Of a DNA stretch of 64,000 bases, positions 34,440-44,650 are shown piece after piece. The position numbers and the translations under genes are program-made. The DNA is from Litsea cubeba. Taxonomy: Eukaryota; Streptophyta; Magnoliopsida; Laurales; Lauraceae. Where the stretch lies: NCBI GenBank assembly GCA_012931725.1, contig WHSA01000490.1, forward strand, positions 1-64,000. Direction: 5' to 3'. Within the stretch, counting starts at the first letter, position 1. Each line of letters opens with the position of its first letter. The notes under the pieces were generated by a model. That model worked only from the letters and a program-made list of their open reading frames with translations, did not search any database and had not been told where the DNA came from.

Positions 34440-34760
34440 GAAAACAGGAGCCAAAACCAGTCTGCAACGATTGCGGGGGATTCCGTGAAACAAATCAATG
34501 TCGGAAGAGATCTGGAGTGTGCTACGGTTATGGAAAGGAAGGTCATAAGGTAAAGGATTGTCCAGAGGCTAGGGAGAGAAATCAGGCCAAGCGGAAGAGC
34601 GGATGTTACGGCTGTGGGCAGGAAGGGCACCAGGTTAAAGACTGCCCCAGAAAACAGGGAAGGAACCAGACTCAGACACAAGGACAACCACCTAGGCAAA
34701 ATCAGCAGGACCGCCGGCAAGAGCGTCCACAGAACCAGCGTCACTATCAGTAGAATCAGA
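34440..34760 (+). pseudogene. Gypsy Gag zinc knuckles
   Basis: CYGCGQEGHQVKDC near 34609 is a complete CX2CX4HX4C knuckle. The one before it, CYGYGKEGHKVKDC near 34519, has Tyr at the second Cys. A third, cruder one (CNDCGGFRETNQC) lies just before. Gln/Arg-rich sequence follows, with stops at about 34752 and 34785. Confidence 0.7.
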
Positions 34761-34849
34761 CATATCGGCCCCGGAGAAACCAGTAGAATCCACCCCAGGG
34801 ACAGCATTACAATCACGGCAAGAACAATCACGGGGGAAACCATGCAAGG

Positions 34850-35082
34850 CAACAGTAGAATGGGAGAGTTTTTGCTATGACTCATCAGGATGCGGAAGCG
34901 GCCAACAATGTGGCTGAGGGTATGGTTTTAATTTCCAATCATGAAGCTCGTACTTTATTTGATTCTGGTTTAACACACTCTTTTGTTTCTCATACTTTTG
35001 CTGCTAAGATAGGGAATTCCCCCTCAACTTTGACTCATGCACTAGTAGTGTCTACACCCACGGGCGAGCAAATATGTACTAG
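34850..35082 (+). pseudogene. Gypsy protease, first half
   Basis: TLFDSGLTHSFVSHTFAAKI contains the Asp-Ser-Gly active site. The frame is cut at 35082 by insertion of Copia-c and resumes at 39392 (RTIFYDCMSEF... VKLGMDSLARYRAILDC). Confidence 0.8.
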
Positions 35083-35402
35083 TGTCAAAGATAACTAAGG
35101 CCCAAGTTATCAGGCCCTAGGCCCAATCTATCAGAGGCCCATTATAGCCCAACTCACGTAGGATTTAGTCAAATATGTTAAGCTGATTTCTCCCTTGATT
35201 GATTAGGAGATTAGGATTTAGTCAAATATGTTAAGCTGATTTCTCTCTTCTTTCAATTCTTTCACCATAACTAGTGCCTTGATTATTGTAACTAGTCCTT
35301 GACTAAGGATTCAATTCATTATTAATACTCAACAATCAATGATCGCAGATCATTGAGTTTCTTGCCATTATTATCTTCTTCATCTCATCACAGACTCTTA
35401 CA
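35083..35402 (+). repeat. 5' LTR of Copia-c
   Basis: 320 bp, TGTCAAAGATAAC to GACTCTTACA. By eye it differs from the 3' LTR at 11 sites, 10 of them transitions, with no length change. It holds a direct repeat of about 38 bp (GGATTTAGTCAAATATG, near 35161 and 35214). Confidence 0.95.
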
Positions 35403-35414
35403 TGGTATCAGAGC
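35403..35414 (+). other. Primer binding site of Copia-c
   Basis: TGGTATCAGAGC immediately after the LTR. Confidence 0.9.
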
Positions 35415-36519
35415 CTTAGTTACCTTCTCTCATTGATTCAGTCATTCTCCCTGACTTGGATCTTCTTCCTGGTAGTGTCTGATCATCCCTGATCAAGATG
35501 TGGCCCACTTCAGATCATCTTCAACATCTCTCAAGATCACCTCCATCTTGGTCGACCAGCATTGCTGGTATTTATGGACATTTTTCTGGATTTTTTCTCC
35601 CATCAGAGGTGAGGTTTCCAACAACATTTGTGATACTTCTATTTCTTGCCTCTGATTTCATCAAGGCCGTCCAAATTTGTGGATTTTGATCCGATTTGAG
35701 TGAAACTTTGGCCTGGAGTAGCGAAAATATCTTGTCCTTCCATCCCCTACCTCTGATCTGCTGACTGATCCTCTCATGGAGTCCACATGCAAATCAATCC
35801 ACTAACGCACACTGACGAATTTCAAATTTTTACCGGCTTTGCTTCTGTTTCACTACTGGCCCACCAGCGATGATCACAACATCACCAACAGTTATCCCCA
35901 TGTTGGTTGACTCATTTTTCTGGGAATTATAGTGATTTTTCAGGAATTTTTCTATCACCTTTGAGGTAGTTTCCACCTCTTCTTCATCTGACGGTTTTCT
36001 CAGACAGATTTCATCATCACCGTCCAGATTTGTGGATCTTTTTCCAAATCTCATCAGATTTAGACCTGAAGGGAGTACATTTGATCCACTTTACAGCGAT
36101 CAAATCTAATCTGTGATTCGATCACCCTGTGGGGCCCATGTGTGGATTCACCCACTGCCGACAGGGACATCTTTGTTGCTGCTAGGCTTCCCTGTGCTCT
36201 GTCGCTCTCTGGCTACCAGCATCTACCTCTGATTTGTCCAAAGATCTTCTGGCCTGGGAGTTTTGGACCTGCTACTGCTGTTTCATCTTTGAGAGATCAC
36301 ACCTGATCTGTGATTCGACAACTCTGTGGGGCCCACGCGCAGGTCCAGGTTCAATTTTACAGCTCGTCTGGGTGCTTTATTTGCACTGTTGCGCTGTCTG
36401 CTGCTGGATTGCTCATCAGATTCCTCATCTCATCTGCTGCTCGACTGGTATTTCATTCTCACTACTATTATTGCTGATTGTGTGCATCTTTGGTTGTTTG
36501 CCTATTGCTATTTAATATG
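35415..36519 (+). other. Copia-c leader, no gene
   Basis: About 1.1 kb between primer site and gag. No conserved reading. It contains loosely repeated segments (CATCTGATTT-TCC, TGTGATTCGA-C-CTGTGGGGCCCA at about 36110 and 36310, ACCTCTGAT), suggesting an old internal duplication. The corresponding leader is seen in Copia-b at 20500-21190. Confidence 0.5.
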
Positions 36520-37125
36520 GAGAAGTATGATATTATTCCTGTTAAATTCAATGGGAATAATTATATGGCATGGTCGTTTCATCTGAAGAATTTTGTAGAA
36601 GGCCAAGGGTTGTTTGGTTATCTTGATGGATCAGTACCTAAACCTACTACAACTACTGACACAAAAGATTTAGCCACCTGGTCTAAAGACAATGCTAAGG
36701 TCATCACTTGGATTCTTAATTCCATTAACCCTTCTCTTGCTATTGCTCTTCAAGCATATACTACTGTATCTGATATGTGGAGTCATCTCAAGAATATTTA
36801 TCATCAAACCAATAAAGCTCGCAAATTTCAACTTGATAGTGAAATTGCAAAATTCAGTCAGGGTGATAAATCTGTGCAAGAGTACTACAATGGTTTTCTC
36901 ACCTTATGGACTGAAAGGGATGCTATGATAATTCAGTCAGTGTCTGCTGGGTTTCTGTCCGAAGCTCTTAAATTACAAGAGGAAACCCACATCAGCCAGT
37001 TCCTAATGAATCTCAGACCTGACTTCGAATCTGTTCGGTCAGCTCTCATGAATAGAGAAGTCACCGCAAATCTGGATACTTGCTTTCAAGAAGTCCTTCG
37101 AGAAGAACTTCGCCTCTCCTCTTAA
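36520..37125 (+). pseudogene. Copia-c gag capsid
   Basis: ATG at 36520 gives MEKYDIIPVKFNGNNYMAWS, then the same capsid as Copia-b (YHQTNKARKFQLDSEIAKF, LRPDFESVRSALMNREV). TAA after LRLSS ends it, about 20 codons before the homologous stop of Copia-b. Confidence 0.85.
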
Positions 37126-37364
37126 CGTACCATTCTTGAAGAACCACAGGCCTCCCTAGCCTCTCTTCATATTGAGTCTGCTCTTATGGCAGCTCCCAAT
37201 TAAAGGCCTATTCAATGCTTTGAGTGCAAAGGCTTTGGTCATCTGGCCAAGAACTGTCGAAAGAAATTGGTCTGCCGATATTGCAAACGCTCTGGTCATC
37301 TTATTGATGATGTCGCAGCCTACAGAGGAAGAATGGACCTCAGCATAAGCAAAATCCTTCCACC
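37126..37364 (+). pseudogene. Copia-c Gag CCHC region
   Basis: CFECKGFGHLAKNC at about 37217 is intact. The second knuckle, CRYCKRSGHLIDD, loses its last Cys to a frameshift (VAAY follows). TAA at 37203 interrupts just before. Confidence 0.75.
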
Positions 37365-38495
37365 ATGCCCAGACAAAATAATCCTGTTGCATTCCAAGTT
37401 CAAGCACCTCTTCCTGACACGGGAAGCACTTCTTCCGGGACTGTATCCATGACTCCAACACAGATTCAAGAACTGATTCAGAGCACGGTGACCTCCGCCT
37501 ATGCTTCCATGGGTCTTAATTGTGGTCGGTATCACCCTTATTCTCATTTAGCATCTCCTGCCTTCCATTCTTCTGCATCTCTTTCTTCTTCTCTCACCTC
37601 TTCCACTTGGTATTTAGATTCAGGGGCTTCAAATCACATGACATCTGTAAAACATAGCTTTTTAGATTCCCACCCTTACCTTGGAAAAGAAAAAATTACC
37701 ACTGCTAATGGTGATCAACTACTCATTTCTGGAGTTGGTACCATTACTTTATCTACTGTCACTGGACAGTCTATTACCCTTTCCAATGTCTACTTTGTTC
37801 CAAAATTATCAGCAAACTTACTTTCTGTAGGACAACTTATTGATGAGGGCTATCTTGTTCATTTTTCTTCCTCTGGTTGTGTCATACAGGGGCGGCAAAC
37901 TGGGAAGGTAATCGCGACGGGGAGTAAACATGGGCGCCTGTTTTTGCTGGACATTGGACATCATTCCTTTTTTGCTACTTCTTCTAATAATTTCAAAAAC
38001 TTATGGACGGTTTGGCATAAACGTCTTGGTCATGTGAACAATGCCTATTTACTTTCTTTATTTAAACTTGGTTGTTTGGACTCTACGGTTGATAATAACA
38101 TGATGTCTTCTTTATCTCAATCAAAATGTGAAGCTTGTTGTTTAAGTAAAAGTCATATTATGCCATTTTCTATTCATAACTATCGTGCTTTATCATCCTT
38201 TGACATCCTTCACACTAATGTTTGGGGTATTGCTCCTACCTTGAGTCGGGTAGGCTTCAAATACTATGTGACATTTATTGATGATCATTCCCGTTATACT
38301 TGGATTTATTTCATGCATTTCAAATCTGAGGTGTTTTCTATTTTTCAAAAATTCTATAACATGGTCCACACCCAATTTAAGAAAGATATCAAAATCCTTA
38401 AATCAGATTCCGGTGGAGAATACATGTCTCATGAATTCTCTGCTTTCCTTTCTGACAAAGGCATTCTTCATCAAAAATCTTGTCCACACACTCCC
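37365..38495 (+). pseudogene. Copia-c protease and integrase first half
   Basis: One long open frame. WYLDSGASNHMTSVKHSF (protease), WHKRLGHVNNAYLLSL and CEACCLSKSHIMPF (zinc site), FDILHTNVWGIAPTLS (the catalytic Asp of HTDVW is Asn here), SDSGGEYMSHEF (second Asp). It ends at KSCPHTP, where the deletion joins it to RNase H; the catalytic Glu region (AERKN) is gone. Confidence 0.85.
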
Positions 38496-39066
38496 CCTTG
38501 CTGCTGCCTTGTGCATACTCCGCTATGTCAAAGGCACTCTTAACCATGGTCTCTTCTACTCTTCGGGTGCTTCTCTACACTTATCCGCTTATGCGGATGC
38601 TGACTGGGCTGGTTGCCCGGATTCTCAGCGATCTACCACTGGTTGGTGTATGTTTCTTGGGGAATCATTAATTTCATGAAAGTGCAAGAAGCAAACCACC
38701 GTTTCGAAATCTTCTGCTAAGGCAGAATATCGAGCCATGTCATCCGCAAGTGCTGAAATCATCCGGCTCCGCCGTCTTCTCTGTGAATTCGGTGTCTCTG
38801 TTGGTAAATCAACACCTCTTCATGGGGACAACACAAGTGCTACCCGAATTGCAAACAATCCAATCTTTCATGAAAGAACGAAGCATATTGAGATTGATTG
38901 CCACTTCATCCGTCAGCATATTGTTATTGACAAGATAACTGTGCCTCATGCCTCTACTCTTGACCAATTGGCAGATATCTTCACAAAAGCTCTTCCCAAA
39001 CCACGTCATCATGATCTCACTAGCAAATTGATATTTTCTAACTTACCGCATCAATTTGAGGGGGAG
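38490..39066 (+). pseudogene. Copia-c RNase H and polypurine tract
   Basis: LRYVKGTLNHGLFYSSGASL and YADADWAGCPDSQRSTTGW are RNase H motifs. After a stop near 38679, AEIIRLRRLLCEFGV, LHGDNTSATRIANNPIFHER and HIEIDCHFIRQHIV follow. The tract TTTGAGGGGGAG (39055-39066) abuts the LTR. Confidence 0.8.
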
Positions 39067-39386
39067 TGTCAAAGATAACTAAGGCCCAAGCTATCAGGCC
39101 CTAGGCCCAGTCTATCAGAGGCCCATTATAACCTAACTCACGTAGGATTTAGTCAAATATGTTAAGCTGATTTCTCCCTTGATTGATTAGAAGATTAGGA
39201 TTTAGTCAAATATGTTAAGCTGATTTCTCTCTTCTTTCAATTCTTTCACCATAACTAGTGCCTTGATTATTGTAATTAGTCCTTGACTAAGGATTCAATT
39301 CATTATTAATACCCAACAATCGATGATCCCAGATCATTGAGCTTCTTGCCATTATTGTCTTCTTCATCTCATCACAGACTCTTACA
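39067..39386 (+). repeat. 3' LTR of Copia-c
   Basis: 320 bp, collinear with 35083-35402, followed by ACTAG. Confidence 0.95.
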
Positions 39387-39391
39387 ACTAG

Positions 39392-40364
39392 AACCATATT
39401 TTATGATTGTATGTCAGAATTTGGGCAAGCCCGAATGCCGGCTGACCTAGTATTGTTACGTATGGACGACTTTGATGTTAAATTGGGAATGGATTCGCTT
39501 GCTAGGTACCGTGCTATTTTAGATTGCTTTAACAAAGTAGTTCGGTTTAATCTAGAAGGATTTACTCACGTTAGTTTGGTGGGAAAAAGGAGACCTGTTA
39601 GGTCAATGGTTATCTCAGCCATCAAAGCCGGTGAGCTACTAAGGAGTGGGTGCAAAGGCTTTTTAGCCTTCATCACGGAGGATAAACAGAAACCAAGCGT
39701 AGAAGATATCCCTCTAGTTAGGGAATTCCCCGATGTATTTTTGGATGATTTACCTGGGTTACCCCCAATTCGGGAGGTCGATTTTACTATTGAATTAATG
39801 CCGGGAACACGATTTCTAAAGCACCTTATCGAATGGCTCTTGCAGAACTGAAGGAACTCAAGGATCAATTGGAGGAATTATTGGACAAGGGATTCATCCG
39901 ACCTAGCGTGTCTCCATGGGGAGCACCGGTGTTATTTGTGAAGAAGAAGGATGGAACCCTGAGAATGTGCATTGATTATAGACAGTTAAATCAGGTGAGT
40001 GCATTGATTATAGACAGTTAAATCAGGTGACTATCAAGAACAAGTACCCTCTACCCGGCAATGATGAACTGTTTGACCAACTGCAATGTGCAAAATACTT
40101 TTCCAAGATTGATCTAACATCCGGCTACCATCGGTTAAGAGTGAGGGAGGAGGACATTCCCAAGACGGCGTTTCGAACTCGGTACGGTCATTACGAATTT
40201 TTAGTCATGCCTTTCGGTTTGACCAACGCACCAGCCGCATTCATGGCACTGATGAACCAAGTTTTTCAACCCTATCTGGATAAATTTGTGGTGGTATTTA
40301 TTGATGATATCCTCATTTACTCTAAGAAAAGGCAAGAACATGGAGGACATCTGCGTACCTCCTT
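39392..40364 (+). pseudogene. Gypsy protease end and reverse transcriptase
   Basis: MDDFDVKLGMDSLARYRAIL ends the protease. PLVREFPDVFLDDLPGLPP opens RT. A shift follows near 39815, then KGFIRPSVSPWGAPVLFVKK and GTLRMCIDYRQLN. A 32-bp tandem duplication (39968-40030) shifts the frame again. YFSKIDLTSGYHRLRVREED, YEFLVMPFGLTNAPAAFMAL and FVVVFIDDILIYSK (Phe-Ile-Asp-Asp active site) follow, up to the MITE at 40365. Confidence 0.85.
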
Positions 40365-40506
40365 CTATGATGCCCAGATACGGCACGGATACGGCAAGGA
40401 CACGCCATAGACACGGCAGGGACACGGATTTTACATGTAAAAAGTGAAATATCGGATACGATACGACACGATACGTTGCCCATTTTGAAGAATCCGTGCA
40501 TCATAG
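40365..40506 (+). mobile_element. Miniature hAT element, 142 bp
   Basis: Perfect 9-bp TIRs CTATGATGC / GCATCATAG and perfect 8-bp duplication ACCTCCTT (40357-40364, 40507-40514). Interior has CACGGATACGG-type repeats at both ends. Terminal sequence CTATGATGCACGGA (right end, inverted) matches CTAGGAAGCACGGA of the 522-bp MITE, so both belong to one family. It interrupts the Gypsy RT between FIDD and the thumb. Confidence 0.9.
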
Positions 40507-40514
40507 ACCTCCTT

Positions 40515-41391
40515 GCAGCTGTTGAGGGACAACCAGCTATATGCCAAGTTAAGCAAGTGTGACTTCTGGCTAGGGCAAGTAACCTTTTTGGGTCACATCA
40601 TTTCAGGAGACGGAATATCTGTAGACCCTACCAAAATCGAAGCGGTTACGAATTGGAAGCAACCTGCAAATGTTTAAGAAGTTCGAAGTCTCTTAGGCCT
40701 GGTTGGCTATTATCGAAGGTTCGTACAAGGATTTTCTACAATTGCTGGACCGCTAACCAGACTCACAAGAAAGGATGTCCCGTTCACTTGGGATGAGAAA
40801 TGTGAAGATAGCTTCCGAATATTGAAAGGTAAACTAACATTGGCACCAATTCTCACCCTACCCGCTGGAAGTGGAGGATTTGTTATTTACTGTGAAGCGT
40901 CATTGCAAGGATTAGGGTGTGTCCTCATGCAGCATGGAAAGGTGATTGCGTACACTTCCAGACAACTAAAGGTTAATGAACAAAATTATGCTACGCACGA
41001 TCTTGAGTTAGCAGCTATAGTCTTTGCACTAAAAATTTGGAGACACTACCTTTACGGTGAAGAATTCGAGGTATACGCAGATCACAAGAGCCTCAAATAC
41101 GTATTTTCTCAGAAAGAGTTGAACTTGAGATAACGAAGATGGATGAAATTCCCAAAAGACTATGATTTCTCTATATTTTATCATCCAGGAAAGGCGAATG
41201 TTGTAGCCGATGCCTTAAGCATGAAAACAGCACAGATGGCTTGTTTGACCGCTGAGTGGAGACTACTTGAAGAGATCAAGGACTTGGACGTTAATTTATG
41301 GTCTATTGGAGAAAATGTATTATTGGGAAGCTTTAAGGTTCAAACCGAATTAATCCAGAGAATAAAAGACCATCAGCGAGAACAGCTCATG
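40515..41391 (+). pseudogene. Gypsy RT end, RNase H and integrase start
   Basis: LLRDNQLYAKLSKCDFWL and VTFLGHIISGDGISVDPTKI finish RT. RNase H: ILTLPAGSGGFVIYCEASLQ (the usual Asp is Glu at YCEAS), KVIAYTSRQLKVNEQNYATH, DLELAAIVFALKIWRHYLYG, VYADHKSLKYVFSQKELN; then FSIFYHPGKANVVADALS. Stops at about 40677 and 41133. The integrase start ends at TELIQRIKDHQREQ near 41385, close to where 29911 would continue. Confidence 0.8.
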
Positions 41392-41622
41392 TGGTATCAG
41401 AGCCGAGGACGGCTCTCCTTTGAGGGTGGGGGATTGTTACATCCCACATCGCTCATGTGAGTGTCCAAAGTGAAGGCTATATGTGCGATGCCTTCCTAAC
41501 TTGGTGTGACGCGTTTTAAAGCCTTGAGGCAAGATTGGATGCGCTTGGGCTAGGTCCTCTGGTGGGGTAGCCCATGAGCTAAAGAGGACAATATTGCACC
41601 AGGCCTGGGTTGGGTCGTTACA
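41392..41622 (+). mobile_element. TRIM-like remnant: primer site, PPT and 3' LTR only
   Basis: TGGTATCAGAGC (41392-41403), a 31-bp spacer with GACGGCTCTCC, the polypurine GAGGGTGGGGGAT, then a 188-bp LTR, TGTTACATCCCACATCG to GGGTCGTTACA (41435-41622). Such a short primer-site-to-PPT distance without genes is the hallmark of TRIM elements. The left LTR is absent: Gypsy sequence abuts the primer site. GCTCATGTG occurs both at the junction (41385-41393) and inside the LTR (about 41451). Confidence 0.7.
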
Positions 41623-41639
41623 AGAAAATTCCTCTCAAT

Positions 41640-42217
41640 CATGCCCTCAGAGGAAGCAATTTTTTCTTCACTTAAGGGATGGGTCTTTGAAAGAAGTGGA
41701 AAACTTTTTTTTACTAAAACTTCTCCCATTTCTCAAGTCTCTATTCTTCAAGCACTCGACTTTATTTCTCATGTCACTATCACTTGTTTTGTGGATGTCT
41801 AAGACATTTGTTTAGAAGATTTATCACTGTTGCCAGGGAGTTTATCAATTGAGTTTGCATTTGACTCTCTATGGTCAGTCAGGTCATTATCATCCACCCT
41901 AAGTTTGTTGGTTGGTTCTTACAATCAAAAAAGATAAAAGACTTTATCATCAGAGCTTTCATTTTTATTTTAATTCCTCAATCTAGTCAGGAAGCAATTG
42001 AACTCTATGTCCTCATCCATCTTATTTTCTTTTGCTTCTGTCCAAGAAGGCGAGTTAGTCATTCTATTGTTGGAACCCTGTCTCCCATCTCTATCTTCTC
42101 CCAAGGATGTATTTGAACTTAAAAGTACTAGATTTTCTAGCCACCGATGCTCTTAAAGCTTTCAAATTTTTGTTTTAACACACAAGACCCTTAATAACAA
42201 CTTTAACAACGTTTTGC
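41640..42217 (+). pseudogene. Gene-like segment, copy of 13841-14230, unknown function
   Basis: Aligns with the segment left of the TE complex. A frame near 42012 reads MSSSILFSFASVQEGELV then LSSPKDVFELKSTRF to a stop at about 42153; upstream pieces are CFVDV and LEDLSLLPGS. I cannot assign it. It could be a diverged exon of a duplicated host gene or a repeat. The RTE insertion at 42233 follows. Confidence 0.3.
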
Positions 42218-42232
42218 TTTAATACCCAAGAC

Positions 42233-42937
42233 TTTAACAACTTTAATATATGGAATGCAAGTTTAGTCAAAGTAGGACACCTGGCAACATAGAAGTAAGT
42301 TTGGGCACACAAAAGATTGTAGAGAAAGAAAACTTGCGGTACCTTGGATCTATGGTGCAACAAGATGGAGGGATTGATACTGATGTAAGTCACAGGATTT
42401 AGGCTGGGTGGACCAAATGGAGGAGTGCTTCGGGGGTCTTGTGTGATCGGAAAGTCCCCCTCAAAGTTAAAGAAGTATTATAAGGTGGCGGTACGACCAA
42501 CGTTGTTATATGGATCAGAGTGTTGGGCAGTAAAGCATAATCATGTCAAGAAGATGAAAGTTGCGAAGATGAGAATGCTAAGATGGATGTGCGGGATCAC
42601 AAGGAGAGATAGGATTAGGAATGAGGAGATTAGGGGCAAAGTAGGAATAGCACCGATTGGAGATAAAATGAGAGAAAATCTACTGTGAGATGGTTCGGCC
42701 ATGTTAGGAGGCGTCCAACGGAGGCACCTGTTAAAATGTGTGAAAGCATGGAAATTGCCAGGAGTAGGAGAGGGAGAGGGAGAACCAAGAGAAGTTGGAA
42801 AGAAACTATTAAACATGACCTTGCCTACATGGATCTAACGGAGGACATGGCCCAAACAGATTTGATTGGCGTCGTCAAATCCATATAGCCGACCCCACCT
42901 AGTGGGAAAAGGCTTGGTTTGGTTTGGCTTGGTTTGG
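42233..42937 (+). mobile_element. RTE-type LINE, 5'-truncated, with 15-bp target duplication
   Basis: TTTAATACCCAAGAC stands at 42218-42232 and 42938-42952. The 3' end is a TTGGTTTGGTTTGGC-type tail after ATAGCCGACCCCACC, typical of plant RTE LINEs. Only the C-terminal RT tail remains: ENLRYLGSMVQQDGGIDTDV, LLYGSECWAVKHNHVKKM, RMLRWMCGITRRDRIRNEEI, LRWFGHVRRRPTEAPV. One frameshift near 42465 and one near 42685. Confidence 0.85.
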
Positions 42938-43244
42938 TTTAATACCCAAGACCTTTAAAATTGTCATTGCTACCATTGAGTAATGAGGCAAGAAATGAGG
43001 CGAGTTTGCCCTTTGGGTCTCTATCGTTGGTACTTTATGATTTACTCTATTTTCTTTTGTCGGTTCTTTTAGTCTTGGGCCTGATCCTATGAGCCTTGGG
43101 CTTGGGCTTGTGAGCATGTAGGTCATTTGTATCTCTATAAATTTGAAAAGTGCACCATTTAAAAGTAGGGCTTAATGAAAATAAATGCCCCATTAGCTGA
43201 AAACCATGCAATAGGTAGGCGCAACTATGGGGTTGTTTGCATAC

Positions 43245-43600
43245 CTTAATATCATATGTCATCCCAGGTCTGAAGCTCACATCTGGTCTGAATGCATAGT
43301 CGTCATTTTGAATCTCATCACTGTAAGTAAAATATGTAGCAGCTTTCTTCAACTTCCCATCCATCCCGTCCGACAATGTACTGAAACTCTCATCTAAACC
43401 ATCCATAAACTGAGAATTATTCATGTCATTGTTTGTATATCCAGAAACAGTTCTTCCACGAGCTTTTTCGAGCCTATCAAGCTTTTGATAAAATGAATCA
43501 GTACTTGGACTGTTTTCTATAAAACCGCTAAATATCCGCCGCTCAAAATCGTCTGCAGATTCGAAATTATTTGCACTTCTGTTGTCATCAACGACATTAC
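43245..43600 (-). CDS. Internal exon of a bS18-type organellar ribosomal protein gene
   Basis: Minus strand, acceptor GAAAACAG (intron above 43600) and donor ATTAAG/GTATGC at 43245. 118 codons encode NFESADDFERRIFSGFIENS, SFYQKLDRLEKARGRTVSGY, ESFSTLSDGMDGKLKKAATY and DYAFRPDVSFRPGMTYDIK. This is the acidic N-terminal extension of the plant nuclear-encoded bS18-like protein (small subunit of the mitochondrial ribosome) as I remember the family. The conserved rRNA-binding S18 domain should be in the next exon, at lower coordinates, which I cannot find. Open, no defects; may be a live exon of a gene with long TE-filled introns or an orphan. Confidence 0.55.
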
Positions 43601-43619
43601 CTGTTTTCAATATCAAAGG

Positions 43620-44630
43620 CACAAAATAGATGATGATGAATTTCCCAAGCTATGTACCAAGAGAAACTACATCCAAACCAAATCCATAGATGATTTATTT
43701 AAGCAATTCAAACTGAAATATTGGCACTAGTACTGCCTACTTATGACAATCTGAGTCTACTAGTTGTCCACACCAAGCATGCTGTGTGGATGGAAACTAG
43801 CATCTAGTTATCCCAATCACACACTTAATGTAAACGGAAGGGAGGCAAGGGGCTTCGAACTCGTTGATGCAAATTGGGTTGGTCCGGTACAAACTGAACT
43901 TAGTAGATTGATCTAAAATTTCCCATGAATTTAGCCACTCAATAGAAATGTCGACCCGTAACTTAAACATTCTTACAAAATGTAAAGGCCAATACCAATT
44001 AACTGCATTTATACAAGTGATTCTAGTTACCCAATCATGTTAAAACCAATACCATTCATTGACAAGAAAACAAGATGTGAACATACGCTATTTTTTTTTT
44101 CCAAAAAAGAAAAATGGACTGTTGCCGGAAATTCTGGTCCACCAAAGCCAAGTCTAAATCTGGTCAGCCATGCACTGTAGTTTTTGTGTGCAGAATTCCA
44201 AGAAAGGAAACATGTAAAAAAATATACACAAAAGAGTTAAGACGATCCTATTGCCCTATTGGAACCATTTTTTTGTTCTAGCCCTTATTTTATAGTAGCC
44301 AAACCATTTTCCCTTACCCATGGTTTGGCATGATTTGAAATGGGCTTCCATGGCCAACTGAGATCTGGTCTTAGATGAGATAGAAGTCGTCGAGGAAGCG
44401 CAAGCCACTATCTGAAGTTCCTTTGAGGTAATGTGCGGTATGAGAGATACTGGGATGTGTCAAAGTGAGATAAGACTACCTACTAGTTTCTAATAAAGAG
44501 TGGGGTAGAAGTAGGATAGGCATCAACTCGCTCTTAAATTCCGATAATGTATCGATGGGATGGGTGTCAGAGAGATGAGAGATAAAGATTAGAGCTTCCG
44601 TGAATTAATGTTGGTTGATAAATACCCATT
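43620..44630. other. No recognisable gene
   Basis: About 1 kb of AT-rich sequence with no supported gene; a T-rich run at 44092-44100. If the exon at 43245-43600 is live, this would be its upstream intron. Confidence 0.4.
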
Positions 44631-44650
44631 TGTTAGATTCATTCACTTAA

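Larger units (their letters stand above)
35083..39386 (+). mobile_element. Copia-c, two LTRs, internally deleted
   Basis: 4,304 bp with 320-bp LTRs and perfect ACTAG duplication (35078-35082, 39387-39391), inserted in the Gypsy protease. The internal part has gag, one good CCHC, protease and the first half of integrase, then jumps at about 38490 straight into RNase H. The second half of integrase and all of RT are missing. Same family as Copia-a and -b. It cannot move on its own but keeps primer site, PPT and both LTRs. Confidence 0.95.

Noticed and set aside
34325..34885. 186-codon minus-strand open frame
   Set aside because: Antisense to the Gypsy gag zinc-knuckle region; no motif of its own.
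35830..36054. Minus-strand 74-codon frame in the Copia-c leader
   Set aside because: No conservation with the corresponding leader of Copia-b and no motif.
41435..41622. Cassandra-type TRIM with 5S rRNA promoter
   Set aside because: LTR ends and the primer-to-PPT layout fit a TRIM, but I find no 5S A-box, IE or C-box sequence.
43047..43244. Extension of the bS18-like reading beyond the exon
   Set aside because: After ATTAAG/GTATGC it turns into unrelated low-quality sequence; read as intron.
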